A stretch of DNA of 12,607 nt from Mycoplasmataceae bacterium (lineage in GTDB: Bacteria; Bacillota_I; Bacilli_A; Mycoplasmatales; Hepatoplasmataceae). Both the position numbers and the translations under genes were made by a program. The notes under the pieces are model-generated. The model ran no database searches, was not told the DNA's origin, and worked only from the letters and a program-made list of their open reading frames with translations. The stretch is from contig JABSQD010000009.1 in the NCBI GenBank assembly GCA_013214765.1, forward strand, positions 1-12,607. The letters run 5' to 3'. This document shows positions 1 to 8,277 of the stretch, one piece after another; the first letter of the stretch is position 1; each line of letters begins with the position of its first letter.

Positions 1-154
1 AATTACTGCTTCCATCTCCATAATGACTAGATGTATAACCACCACTTACGCCTCCGTCTAATTCGAAGCTAAAGTGTTTTGACTTATCCACCTCATCATC
101 ATATTTATCCTGAACTTTAGGGGAATCAATATCTTTTATAAAGAAACAAATCAT
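1..154 (-). CDS. Unknown protein, N-terminal part, cut by window edge
   Basis: I do not recognise this gene. An open frame runs from an ATG at 152-154 to the left edge, giving about 51 residues: a short hydrophobic start (MICFFI), an acidic/lysine stretch, then a Gly/Ser/Tyr-rich segment beginning ELDGGVSGGYTSS. It is in the same frame as yneF, 12 bases beyond the yneF TAA, with no Shine-Dalgarno visible ahead of the ATG. An in-frame GTG further in (codon 22) is an alternative start. By my count the first 120 bases hold 45 G/C (about 37%), clearly more than neighbouring coding sequence. This could be a lineage-specific or acquired gene, or a low-complexity surface or cytoplasmic protein. The frame is supported only by being open and by its position; the start is uncertain. 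Confidence 0.45.
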   Translation of the reverse strand, partial: MICFFIKDIDSPKVQDKYDDEVDKSKHFSFELDGGVSGGYTSSHYGDGSSN

Positions 155-166
155 TAAAATTAGGAT

Positions 167-472
167 TTATTTACGTTTTTTAAATGAATTATTTTTCGCA
201 TTTTTCATTGAATTCATTGTGTTTCTAATTTGTGCTTCAGATGGTTTTCTTCCCATCGACATAAACATTGCTCTAATTTGTGCTTCGGAAATTGGAGGAT
301 TATCTTTTAATTGTTTTTCAATTAATTTTCTAGTAATATAAAAAGTTAAAAATATAATAATAGGAATTAATACTCCTAATACAATTGCTACAATATCTCC
401 AGCGCATAATCCACTAGAATGTTCTGCTATCTTTACAAAAATTTCTTTTCCATAAAATATTGTTAAATTCAT
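167..472 (-). CDS. YneF family (UPF0154) small membrane protein
   Basis: 101 aa. It has one transmembrane segment at about residues 25-46, then a basic stretch and the conserved cytoplasmic part of the YneF/UPF0154 family: KDNPPISEAQIRAMFMSMGRKPSEAQIRN, written in halves as KDNPPISEAQ (56-65) and MGRKPSEAQIR (73-83), ending in a lysine-rich tail. The family is widespread in Firmicutes and Mollicutes and has no established function. The usual length is about 70-80 aa; the extra here is a 20-residue N-terminal extension and the basic tail. Its ATG overlaps the stop of the upstream gene as TAATG. An AAGAAGG Shine-Dalgarno at 479-485, 6 bases before the ATG, fixes the start and suggests coupled translation. 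The family assignment rests on recognising the conserved segment. Confidence 0.82.
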   Translation of the reverse strand: MNLTIFYGKEIFVKIAEHSSGLCAGDIVAIVLGVLIPIIIFLTFYITRKLIEKQLKDNPPISEAQIRAMFMSMGRKPSEAQIRNTMNSMKNAKNNSFKKRK

Positions 473-987
473 TATTTACCTTCTTTCTTTTTTTTATTTT
501 TCTTTTTAATAAATTTTTGTTCTAATTTTATTTTTTCTGCTTCGGATTTAGCTTCAGAGTTAATTCTTGATCTATTTGCCTTTGCTTCTATTTTTTCTAA
601 TTTTACATCTTCTTTTTCTTTAACAGATTTTTCAGCTTTAATTTTTTGTTTTTCATGATTTTCTTTTAATATTTGATATTCAAGTAACTCTTGTGGAGTT
701 TCAGCTTTTTTTATTTTTTCTTCTATATCAACTATATATTCTTGATCAACAATAATTTGTTTACCTTTTACTTTTACACCATCAAAACTTTTTTCACTAT
801 TTCTATTTTTAATGTTATGTCATTTTTTCATTATTTTTGGACCTAGTGTTAATCATTTAGCAAAAAATATAATTATTATGACTCTAATAATTATTAATGT
901 AAATAAAAGAAAAATTAAAAAATAGTTCAAACCATCATCCAATTGATTATTATATATTGATATTTTTGCTATTAATAAGTTAATCAT
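472..987 (-). CDS. Hypothetical one-TM protein with charged coiled-coil tail
   Basis: 171 aa, read with TGA as Trp at two positions (AKW at about 43-45, KKW at about 54-56). I do not recognise a family. Visible parts are a short N-terminal stretch, a strong transmembrane helix at about residues 20-44 rich in Leu/Ile/Phe, a basic juxtamembrane segment, a short probable beta segment (about 72-90), and then roughly 80 residues of Lys/Glu/Ala-rich heptad-like sequence ending in poly-Lys. The topology is probably a membrane anchor with a long cytoplasmic helical arm. The start ATG at 985-987 lies 19 bases after the patatin stop. An AAAGG sits upstream at an unusually long distance (about 15 bases), so the start is moderately certain. 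The stop overlaps the yneF ATG, so the two small membrane proteins are probably made together. Confidence 0.72.
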
Positions 988-1006
988 ATACTTTTAATTA
1001 TACCTT

Positions 1007-1978
1007 TTATTCTTTTGTATTATTACCAGTTTTAATGAAATCAACTAGTGAATTTTTATTTTTTTCTCAATATACTTTTGTATAATTAATAAATTTATTA
1101 TTAACTTTATCAACTGCAACTCCTGATTGAAAAACCTCAGGTTCATATCTATAAACTCTATTTCCAATTAAATTTTTAACTAACAAAGTTTGAGTATTTT
1201 GATTTAAAGTTAATACTGATAATAATAATTGTGCAAATTGTTGTTTCATAGGCGATTTAATTAATTCCTTGCCCTTAACTATTTTAAAATTTAAATCATC
1301 TGTAAATGATTGACCAAATGATAATACTTCTATATTAGATAATTTTATACCTTTTTCAGATACGGCTAAATTTATTGCTGTTAATGAAGGATTATTTGCT
1401 CATAATCCACCATCCATTATTAAGTGGTCTGTATCTTCTTCTAACATAGGTTCAAAATAAAATGGTGCAGCTGTCGATGTTCTAAGAGCTTCAATTAAAG
1501 AAATATTATTTTTAACTAATGTTGATTTAGATAAAGAAGGAGATGCATAAATAATTGGTTTAGCTTTAGTAAAATTAGAAGCAAAAAAAGCAAAATCTTT
1601 TTTTGTTTTTTTATAAAGAGATTCTAATGTATGATCTCCAATTTCTTTTGTTAAATATTCTATTAAACCTTCGGTATTATATCCAGCAAAAAATATTGAT
1701 TTAAATTGTTCCATAAAAGATTTTTTGTTTGAAAAAATTTTATTTTGATCATCCATATATGTTTCATATATTTTTTTATATGGTGTCCCTGATAATAATC
1801 CCGAAACAATCAAAGCTCCTGTTGAAGTTCCTACAATCATATCAAAATAATCAATTACTTTAATATCATAATCTTCTTCTAGTTTCCATAAAGCGTAGGC
1901 AGTAAAAACTCCCTTCATTCCTCCACCATCTATTGATAATATTCTATATTTTTTTTCTTTTCTTTTAAATCCAAACAT
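1007..1978 (-). CDS. Patatin-like phospholipase family protein
   Basis: 323 aa with TGA=Trp. This is a lipid acyl hydrolase of the patatin fold, using a Ser-Asp dyad to cleave acyl chains from phospholipids or related lipids. Visible signatures: the oxyanion-hole motif DGGGMKG at residues 17-23, the nucleophile elbow GTSTG at 50-54 (Ser52), and the catalytic-Asp motif DGG at 189-191 followed by WANNP, where W193 is a TGA codon. No signal peptide or TM helix is seen, so it is probably cytoplasmic or peripheral. The start is supported by GAAAGG 7 bases upstream. It lies 13 bases after aspS, in the same run. The family includes metabolic lipases, secreted toxins and anti-phage effectors such as CapV. 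No cyclic-nucleotide synthase or other defence partner is present here, so a housekeeping lipid role is more likely. The substrate is unknown. Confidence 0.9.
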
Positions 1979-1991
1979 AATTTAACCTTTC

Positions 1992-3692
1992 TTATTTTAA
2001 GTCTATTGGAGACTTCATCATTTCATCAGTTCCATGTGATGATTTAGGAAAAGCAATTACTTCCCTAATAGAATCTTTTTTTAATAAAATTGATAAGATT
2101 CTATCTAACCCAAGAGCTATTCCTCCATGCTCTGGAATTCCATATTTTTGAGCTTCTAAAAATCATCCAAAACTTGAATCTTTTTCTTGTTGTGAAATAC
2201 CAATAAATTCAAATACTTTATTTTGTTCTTCCACATTAGATATTCTTGATGAACCTCCACCTATTTCATATCCATTTAAAATAATATCATATGAATTAGA
2301 AAGAATAGTTACTAATTCTTTATTGTCAATAGTTAATGATTTAAATTTATCTTTATATTCTTCTTTTATTGAAGTAAAAGGATTATGCATTGATTCGATT
2401 TTTCCTTCTAAATTCTTTTTAAATAATGGAAAATCCACAACTCAAACAAATGAAAATTTATCATTATTAATTATATTTAATTTCTCAGCAACTAATAATC
2501 TAATTCTACCTATAAATTCTAATGCTTTCATTTTTTTATCAATAATAATTAATAAAATTCCATCAGTATCAATATTCATTTCTGTTTTAATATCTTCTAT
2601 ATTTTGTTTTGATAATAATTTTAAAGAACCTAAAATTTCATTATTAGAAAATTTAACTCATGACAATCCTGAAGAACCTTGTGATTTAATTAATTTATCA
2701 ATTTCTTTAATTTCTCCATTAGATATATTTTTTTCAAAAAATACTGCTTTAACTTCTTTTCCTGAAAGAATTTTATCATAAATAAAATTAACTGGAGTTA
2801 CTTTTAAAATTGAAGTTAAATCTGATATTTTATTCTCAAATCTTGTATCAGGTTTATCTGAACCGTATTGAGAAATTGATTCTTCAAAAGTAATTATTGG
2901 TATTTTATCAAATTTATAATTGGTAAATTTAGTAACTATTTTTTTTAATAAATCATTAATTATTTTCATTATTTCTTCCCGAGTTACAAAAGACATTTCT
3001 AAATCTAATTGTGTAAATTCTAATTGTCTATCTTTTCTAGAATCTTCATCTCTAAAACATCTGGCAATTTGAAAATATTTATTTAATCCACCATACATTA
3101 ATAATTGTTTATAAATTTGTGGAGATTGTGCTAATGAATAGTATTTTCCCTTATGTTTCTCTGAAATAATTTTAAATTCTCCAGCACCACCTGAACTTGG
3201 CTTAGTAATAATAGGTGTTTCAACTTCTATAAAATTTTTATTATAAAAATAATCTCTAATTAATTTATTAAAATCTGATCTAGATTTTAACATTTCTTGA
3301 TTAACTTTTCTTCTCAAATCAATATATCTATATTCATTTCTTTTTTGTTCTAAAGCATCAGTTTCATCCCTAATCAACATTGGAGTTTGTTTTGATTTAT
3401 TTATAATAATTATTTCATGAATTAAAATTTCGATAGAACCTGATACTAATTTTAGATTTTCTTCTTTTCTTTTAACTATTTTTCCTTTGACAAAAATAAC
3501 AAATTCATTTTTTAATTTATTTGCTATTTCATATGATGAAGAAGAAGAATCAATTACTGCTTGAATAATTTCTTGCCCATTTCTAATGTCGATAAATATA
3601 AGTTCTCCTAATTTTCTTATTTTATTAACCCAACCTTTAAGTTCGATTTTTTCTCCAATATTTTGAATGTTTAACTTAAAATTATTATTCAT
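1992..3692 (-). CDS. aspS: Aspartate--tRNA ligase
   Basis: 566 aa with TGA=Trp. It charges tRNA-Asp with aspartate in the cytoplasm (class II synthetase). It has an N-terminal OB-fold anticodon-binding domain (about 1-100, including ELKGWV at 17-22), then the class II core: motif 1 region ending VETP (157-160), the AQSPQIYKQLLM segment (188-199), motif 2 RCFRDEDSRKDRQLEFTQ (211-228), and motif 3 GIALGLDR (524-531). The C-terminal FPKSS...SPIDL matches the bacterial AspRS end. Length is near the usual value of about 590 aa for bacterial enzymes, so the insertion domain is present. Several TGA codons interrupt the frame under the standard code. The start overlaps the end of the 112-aa gene by 8 bases and has only a weak purine stretch (AAAGAA). 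Whether it also charges tRNA-Asn cannot be judged here. Confidence 0.97.
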
Positions 3693-4023
3693 TTTTATTT
3701 AAATTCTTTTTTTGAGATTCTCTTTGAGATTTAATATTTTCAATTTCTTCTGGAGTTAATTTTATTGAAGCATTCAATAAATTATTATAAAAATCTATAA
3801 CAATATTTAAAGCTTTTTCTTTAGATAAAATTTTTGTTGATGTAATTTTAAGTACTCTAAAATATGATGAATCATAACTCATTAAAACTTTCACTTCTAA
3901 ATTTTCTATATCCACTCTTATTTCTCTAATATGATTATAAACAAAAATTTGAGATGCGATTTCTTTTTCTCCCTTTGCTATTAATATAAGTGCATGTTTT
4001 CCAATTATTCTTTGTGTTTTCAT
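3685..4023 (-). CDS. Conserved-looking hypothetical protein between hisS and aspS
   Basis: 112 aa, function not recognised. It begins MKTQRIIGKHALILIAKGEK, followed by alternating hydrophobic/charged segments typical of a small alpha/beta domain, and ends in a lysine/asparagine-rich helix. No transmembrane segment, signal peptide or cysteine pair is visible. It is well supported as a gene: AAAGGAG at 4034-4040 lies 10 bases before the ATG, inside the last codons of hisS; its stop overlaps the aspS start by 8 bases; and the frame contains no TGA. Its place between two synthetases suggests a role linked to translation or tRNA, but that is inference from position only. Confidence 0.75.
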   Translation of the reverse strand: MKTQRIIGKHALILIAKGEKEIASQIFVYNHIREIRVDIENLEVKVLMSYDSSYFRVLKITSTKILSKEKALNIVIDFYNNLLNASIKLTPEEIENIKSQRESQKKNLNKNE

Positions 4024-4027
4024 TTTT

Positions 4028-5275
4028 CTATATCTCCTTTATTTTAATTTCTTTTTGTGTATTATTTTCTAAATCTTTAATAGTTACAACTCCATCTTTA
4101 ATTTCATTACCTACAATAATAATTTTTTTAGAGTTCATTTTTTCAGCTAAATCAAATTTTTTATTAAGTTTTTTACTTGAATAATCAACATATACATTTT
4201 TATTATTTTTTCTTAAAGAAGTAGCAATCTTTAATGCTATATCTTGTAATTCTAATTCAGGATATGCACATAATATAAAATATTCTATTGATTCATTTAT
4301 ATTTTTTTCTAAAAAATCTGCTGCTGCCAACATTAATCTTTCTATTCCTAAAGCAAAACCTACTGCAGGAACATTTTTAGTTTCATCATTTTTTTTAATT
4401 AATGAATCATATCTTCCCCCACCTAAAATAGTAGATTTAGATCCTAATTTTTCAACATCTGTTGAAACATATTCAAATACTAAATCATTATAATAATCTA
4501 ATCCCCTAACTAAAGTTGGGTTTTCGAAAAATTTGATATTGTTTTTATCAAGAATTAATTTTAACTCTGTAAATTTTTTTCTAGATTCTATTGAAATAAA
4601 TTCTTTAATTATTGGAGCATTTTTTAATAATTTTAAATCTGCATCAATTTTAGAATCAAAAATTCTCATTATATTTCCTGAATTTATTTTTTCTTTAGCA
4701 TATTCTGATAATTTATTCATTAATGGAAATACATATTTTTTAAGAGCTTCATTATATTTTTTTCTCGCCTTCGAATCTCCAATTGTATTAATCTGTAAAT
4801 TATATTTGGTAATTTCTAACCTTTTAAAAATTTCTTCAGCAAATAATATTATTTCCACATCAACATAAACACAATCATTTCCAAATCTTTCAATTCCAAA
4901 CTGAAAAAATTCTCTTTGTCTTCCCTTTTGTGGTCTTTCATATCTAAAAGTTGGTGTTATATAATATAAATTAGGTTTATTATTATTATCTAATAATTTG
5001 TTTTCTAAAACCATTCTAACTATTGAAGCAGTTCCTTCTGGTTTTAATGAAATAGATCTTCCTTTTTTATCTTGAAATGTATACATTTCTTTATTCACAA
5101 CATCAGAATCACTACCTACTGTTCTTAAAAAAAGTGATGTGTTTTCAAAAGTAGGAGTTACAACTTTTGACAAATTATAACTTTTAGCTATTGTTTCTAA
5201 TATGTCAAATGTTAAAAATAATTTTTTAGATTCAATTCCAAAATAATCTTTTGTGCCTTTTATTTTTTTTTCCAT
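4028..5275 (-). CDS. hisS: Histidine--tRNA ligase
   Basis: 415 aa, typical family length. It is the class II synthetase that attaches histidine to tRNA-His. Visible motifs: the N-terminal KGTKD (6-10); motif 2 RYERPQKGRQREFFQFG (111-127); the histidine-A loop LVRGLDYY (255-262); GGGRYDSL (285-292); and motif 3 region GFALGIERL (306-314). The C-terminal part (about 330-415) is the anticodon-binding domain. The start ATG overlaps the secDF stop as TAATG, with only a weak GGGG ahead of it, so translation may be coupled to secDF. The end of the gene carries the ribosome binding site for the following 112-aa gene. No T-box is seen, and there is no leader in which one could sit. Confidence 0.97.
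   Translation of the reverse strand: MEKKIKGTKDYFGIESKKLFLTFDILETIAKSYNLSKVVTPTFENTSLFLRTVGSDSDVVNKEMYTFQDKKGRSISLKPEGTASIVRMVLENKLLDNNNKPNLYYITPTFRYERPQKGRQREFFQFGIERFGNDCVYVDVEIILFAEEIFKRLEITKYNLQINTIGDSKARKKYNEALKKYVFPLMNKLSEYAKEKINSGNIMRIFDSKIDADLKLLKNAPIIKEFISIESRKKFTELKLILDKNNIKFFENPTLVRGLDYYNDLVFEYVSTDVEKLGSKSTILGGGRYDSLIKKNDETKNVPAVGFALGIERLMLAAADFLEKNINESIEYFILCAYPELELQDIALKIATSLRKNNKNVYVDYSSKKLNKKFDLAEKMNSKKIIIVGNEIKDGVVTIKDLENNTQKEIKIKEI
4034..4040 (-). promoter_or_regulatory. Ribosome binding site inside the end of hisS
   Basis: AAAGGAG on the minus strand lies within the last codons of hisS, 10 bases before the ATG of the 112-aa gene at 4023, whose start it supports. The hisS TAG falls between site and start, an arrangement suited to translational coupling. 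Confidence 0.7.
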
Positions 5276-7980
5276 TACATATTTACCCCATCAATAAATT
5301 CTTCTCTCACTTCTCCATCAGATTTATTTTTTGATTTAAAAATATCTTCTTTTTGTTTATTTTCCTTAATTCTTTCTCTAAAGTCACCTAATAATTCTCC
5401 AAAATATGGATATACAAATTGTTGAATTATAAATATAACGAAAGGAATTATCATTGTTATTAATAATAATGGTAATATAGTTATAAATCCATATGCTCCA
5501 ATTAATAATAATTCAATCGCTCCTAAAAATATTAAAAAAGTAGGCATTACAAACATCATTTGTTTAGTATTTCTAATTCATTTTTTTTCTTTTACTTCAT
5601 CATTTTTAACCATTTGTGAAATTCTAATTTTAATAACTGCAGAAAATATTATTGATAAAAGTATTGGTAATCATATTAAAAAATTATATGGAATAAATAA
5701 AATAAATATCGGAGAAACAATAAATATTGCCTCAAGAAGTGTTGTTAATAAAATTGCAATTGCAACACCTCAATTAACTGATAAAAACACAATAAATGTT
5801 GCCACAATAATAATCATAAATAATGATAAGAGACCTTGGAAAATATATTTATTTTCTGTATATGATATATTCTTTTGTGCTATTCCGCTTGTAAGTGATA
5901 ATTCATCAACCAATTCAAATCCCTTAGAATAATAATCATTTCCAAATCCAGAATCCAATAATATAATATTGATATTTTTCTTCATTTCCTCAGTAATTTG
6001 AATTTTAGAAGTTAATTGATATCCAAATGTAGAAAGAATTGTTATTTCTTCTTCTAGAGTTCCGATATTTGATCTTTTGATCTCATCTCTTCTTACAATA
6101 TTAATATTGCTTATTTTAACACCATTATCCTCAAATGAATTTTTAACTGAATCTAAATCATTTTTAGCGTACTCATAATATGGATCAATAAATTCTGATC
6201 CGGATGAAGAATCTCCATCAATAATATTAATTTCTGCTTCTTTATCAATTACTTTAACATTATAAATATAATCTTTAGTTCCATAAAAATTTATATTTGC
6301 AGGCGAACCCATAAATACATGTAAAGAACCTCCAATAATTGATGATAACAATATAACAACTACACCAACTAATACCGAACCTAAAGTTTTTTGTTTAATT
6401 CCTTTGACCTCAGTGTTAATATTATTTTTAATGTTAATATTAAATCCATTTATTCAATTTCATTTTTTAACATAATCGTCTTTAGAAAATTCCATTAATA
6501 AATCTATTAAATAAATTAATGGTAACAATATAAATACTGAAACTAAATATGAAATAACTGTTGCAATAGAAATTAAATAAATAACTAATGCTAATAATGT
6601 ATTTAAAAATATACCTGATATATATAATATTAATATTAGCGAAACTAAAGAAGCGAATAATAATTTATTAACATCTATAAATTTATTAAAAAATCTTTTT
6701 GTTATACTTATGAATTTATCTTTATTATTATTTTTATATGTATTAGTAGTTAAATATATTATCATAGCTGAGAATAATGCTATTATAAATAATGCAGATA
6801 ATCCTAAGCCAGTAACTGCAATTCCAGATAATGAATATATTACAATCATAAATGAATTAATTATTAAAAATGCTATTGAAGATATAACCCCTAGCAAACC
6901 AAAATATGTTACAAAAGAAAATATAATACCAATAATCATTACTAATAATATTGAAGCCATTTCAATTAATATTAATTTAGTATCTGAATATTTAAATGAA
7001 TTAGAATTATTAATTTTTGAAACAAAATATTTTGCTTCTCTTTCTGTATAAGTTCCCTTTAATTGAATTATGTTTTCATAAAAATTATTAAATACAGGTT
7101 CATCTGTTGCTGTTGAATATAATGGCCTTAATGTTGTATTGTTTGAAACTGTTTCATACATTGTTTCTTTACTATCAACTAAACCTAATATATTTAATAT
7201 TTTAAATGTTTCATCAAAATTAAATCATACAACATAATTAGTAGTTTCATTTGAATTAATATAATTATTAAAATTAGTAAACATTGTTTTATAATCACTT
7301 GATGAATTTCCTTTTGGTTTAATTCCTATTTTAATTACTGGATATCCTTTAGAATAACTAATTGATGCTGATTTATAAAATTCTCCAGGACTTATTGATG
7401 AGTTGGTTGTTGTTGAATTTGATGTTTCATCATATTCTTCTTCAATATTTCCAGATGTCATATTTTCTTCTGAAAAATAATAACCTTCTTTTGAACTTCC
7501 AGGAATTTTTCCATATGGAAAAATTTCTTGTCCATCTTCTGTTCTGAAATCCAAAGTTCCATTGAATAATAATGAAGTTGTTAATGAAACCATTTCGCTA
7601 AAATAAGAAATATTATTTTCATATTCTCCCATCATATCAATTGAATTTTTTTCATTATCAAAATATGAACTAACTGGATTACTTATAATAAGAGTATCGC
7701 TACCAATTATATTTATTGTTGAATTTTGAATTCCTAAAAATTTAAATGTGGAATGAATGGAATTAGCAGCATCATCAATATTTTTATCACTTGATTTAAA
7801 ATTGACTTTAGTTTCAATTTGAACATAATCATTATATCTAGAATCAATAGATGATGAATTTTTAACAGCTTTATTAAAACCAAATCCTATTCCAACTATT
7901 GAAATAATAGCTAAAATAACAGTTAAAAATATTCCTGTTTTTCTTCTTATTCATTTGTAATTTTTTTGATTACTTTCCAT
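5275..7980 (-). CDS. secDF: Protein translocase SecDF, divergent Mollicutes-type fusion
   Basis: 901 aa with several TGA=Trp codons. This is the membrane auxiliary of the Sec translocon, with SecD and SecF halves in one chain. Order: a TM helix at about 14-34; a large outside domain with a SecD-like LFNGTLDFR segment (about 138-146) and a Ser/Thr/Asn/Glu-rich insert at about 179-197; a block of five TM helices (about 335-500); a TM at about 530-550; a second outside domain (about 555-700) with an acidic Ser-rich insert; then the SecF TM block (about 708-850) and a charged tail. The proton-relay aspartates of classical SecD (VDAN) and SecF (NDT) are replaced by uncharged residues. Family identity is inferred from architecture, residual motifs and placement next to hisS. 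The start has no clear Shine-Dalgarno; it lies 4 bases after the upstream gene. Confidence 0.85.
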
Positions 7981-7984
7981 ATTT

Positions 7985-8209
7985 TTAAAATTTTGGATTT
8001 ATTATTGCATCCGACATTAAAAAATCAATAATATCATTTATATTATTAGATGAAACAAACAACTTTAATGATTCAAGATTAATATTTTGTTTTTTAAAAT
8101 AAACATTATCAAGATATTTCTTGATATCTTCTGATTCAATATTAATTTTTTTTTCCTTAAATTGAGATAATTTAATTTTAATTATTTTTTCAATGTTAAA
8201 TTTATCCAT
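7985..8209 (-). CDS. Small protein resembling ComN-type post-transcriptional regulator
   Basis: 74 aa starting MDKFNIEKIIKIKLSQF. It is fully helical in appearance, Lys/Ile/Asn-rich, with no membrane segment. The pattern (a lysine-rich first helix, then IESEDIKKYL, a basic stretch, and a final IIDFLMSDAI helix) and the place directly before secDF resemble the short post-transcriptional regulator family (ComN/YrzD of Bacillus, also encoded beside secDF). This is a pattern-level match, not a proven one. A further 11 codons are open upstream, but they run through the glpF terminator and past the promoter at 8220-8228, so 8209 is preferred as the start. The transcript would have only 3-5 bases before the ATG and no Shine-Dalgarno, implying leaderless translation. 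Confidence 0.6.
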   Translation of the reverse strand: MDKFNIEKIIKIKLSQFKEKKINIESEDIKKYLDNVYFKKQNINLESLKLFVSSNNINDIIDFLMSDAIINPKF

Positions 8210-8219
8210 AATAATATAA

Positions 8220-8228
8220 ATTATAACA
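8220..8228 (-). promoter_or_regulatory. Extended -10 promoter for the secDF-hisS-aspS run
   Basis: On the minus strand this reads TGTTATAAT, a perfect extended -10 (TG-N-TATAAT). No good -35 hexamer is found 16-18 bases upstream, where the glpF terminator hairpin lies, as expected for an extended -10 promoter. The predicted start point is only 3-5 bases before the ATG at 8209. Confidence 0.6.
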
Positions 8229-8256
8229 AATAAAAACCACACATACAGTGTGGTTT
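8228..8256 (-). terminator. Intrinsic terminator of glpF
   Basis: A perfect 9-bp inverted repeat (AAACCACAC / GTGTGGTTT, loop of 5) at 8234-8256, followed on the minus strand by TTTTTATTT. It starts 21 bases after the glpF stop. The hairpin ends essentially where the next promoter begins. Confidence 0.85.
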
Positions 8257-8277
8257 ATTATTAATAATTTATTTAAA

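Larger units (their letters stand above)
8220..8258 (-). repeat. Terminator/promoter cassette, copy 1
   Basis: This shares the 16-base minus-strand core TTTTATTTGTTATAAT with 9192-9207. Beyond the core, the hairpin part aligns with the second copy with a few changes and small indels (AAACCACACTGTATGTGTGG here, AAACCATATTATTGTGTGTT there). Each copy sits between a gene end and the next gene start. Confidence 0.6.

Noticed and set aside
1007..1978. Patatin as a CBASS/CapV-type anti-phage effector
   Set aside because: No nucleotide cyclase, sensor or other defence gene is nearby; the neighbours are aspS and small membrane proteins.
2155..2660. Apparent stop codons that split aspS into pieces
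   Set aside because: The interruptions are TGA codons at positions where Trp keeps the AspRS frame. With TGA as Trp the gene is continuous, so it is not a pseudogene. The same applies to secDF, the patatin gene, glpF, deoC and the symporter.
2323..2781. Forward-strand open frames opposite aspS, hisS, secDF, glpF and ldh
   Set aside because: They lie entirely opposite well-identified minus-strand genes, have no ribosome binding sites or recognisable domains, and arise from low stop density in the complement of AT-rich coding sequence.
8210..8242. Longer start for the 74-aa gene (11 extra hydrophobic codons from 8242)
   Set aside because: The extra codons run through the glpF terminator stem and the TATAAT, so they would not be in the mRNA made from that promoter; the hydrophobic residues are a by-product of the T-rich sequence.
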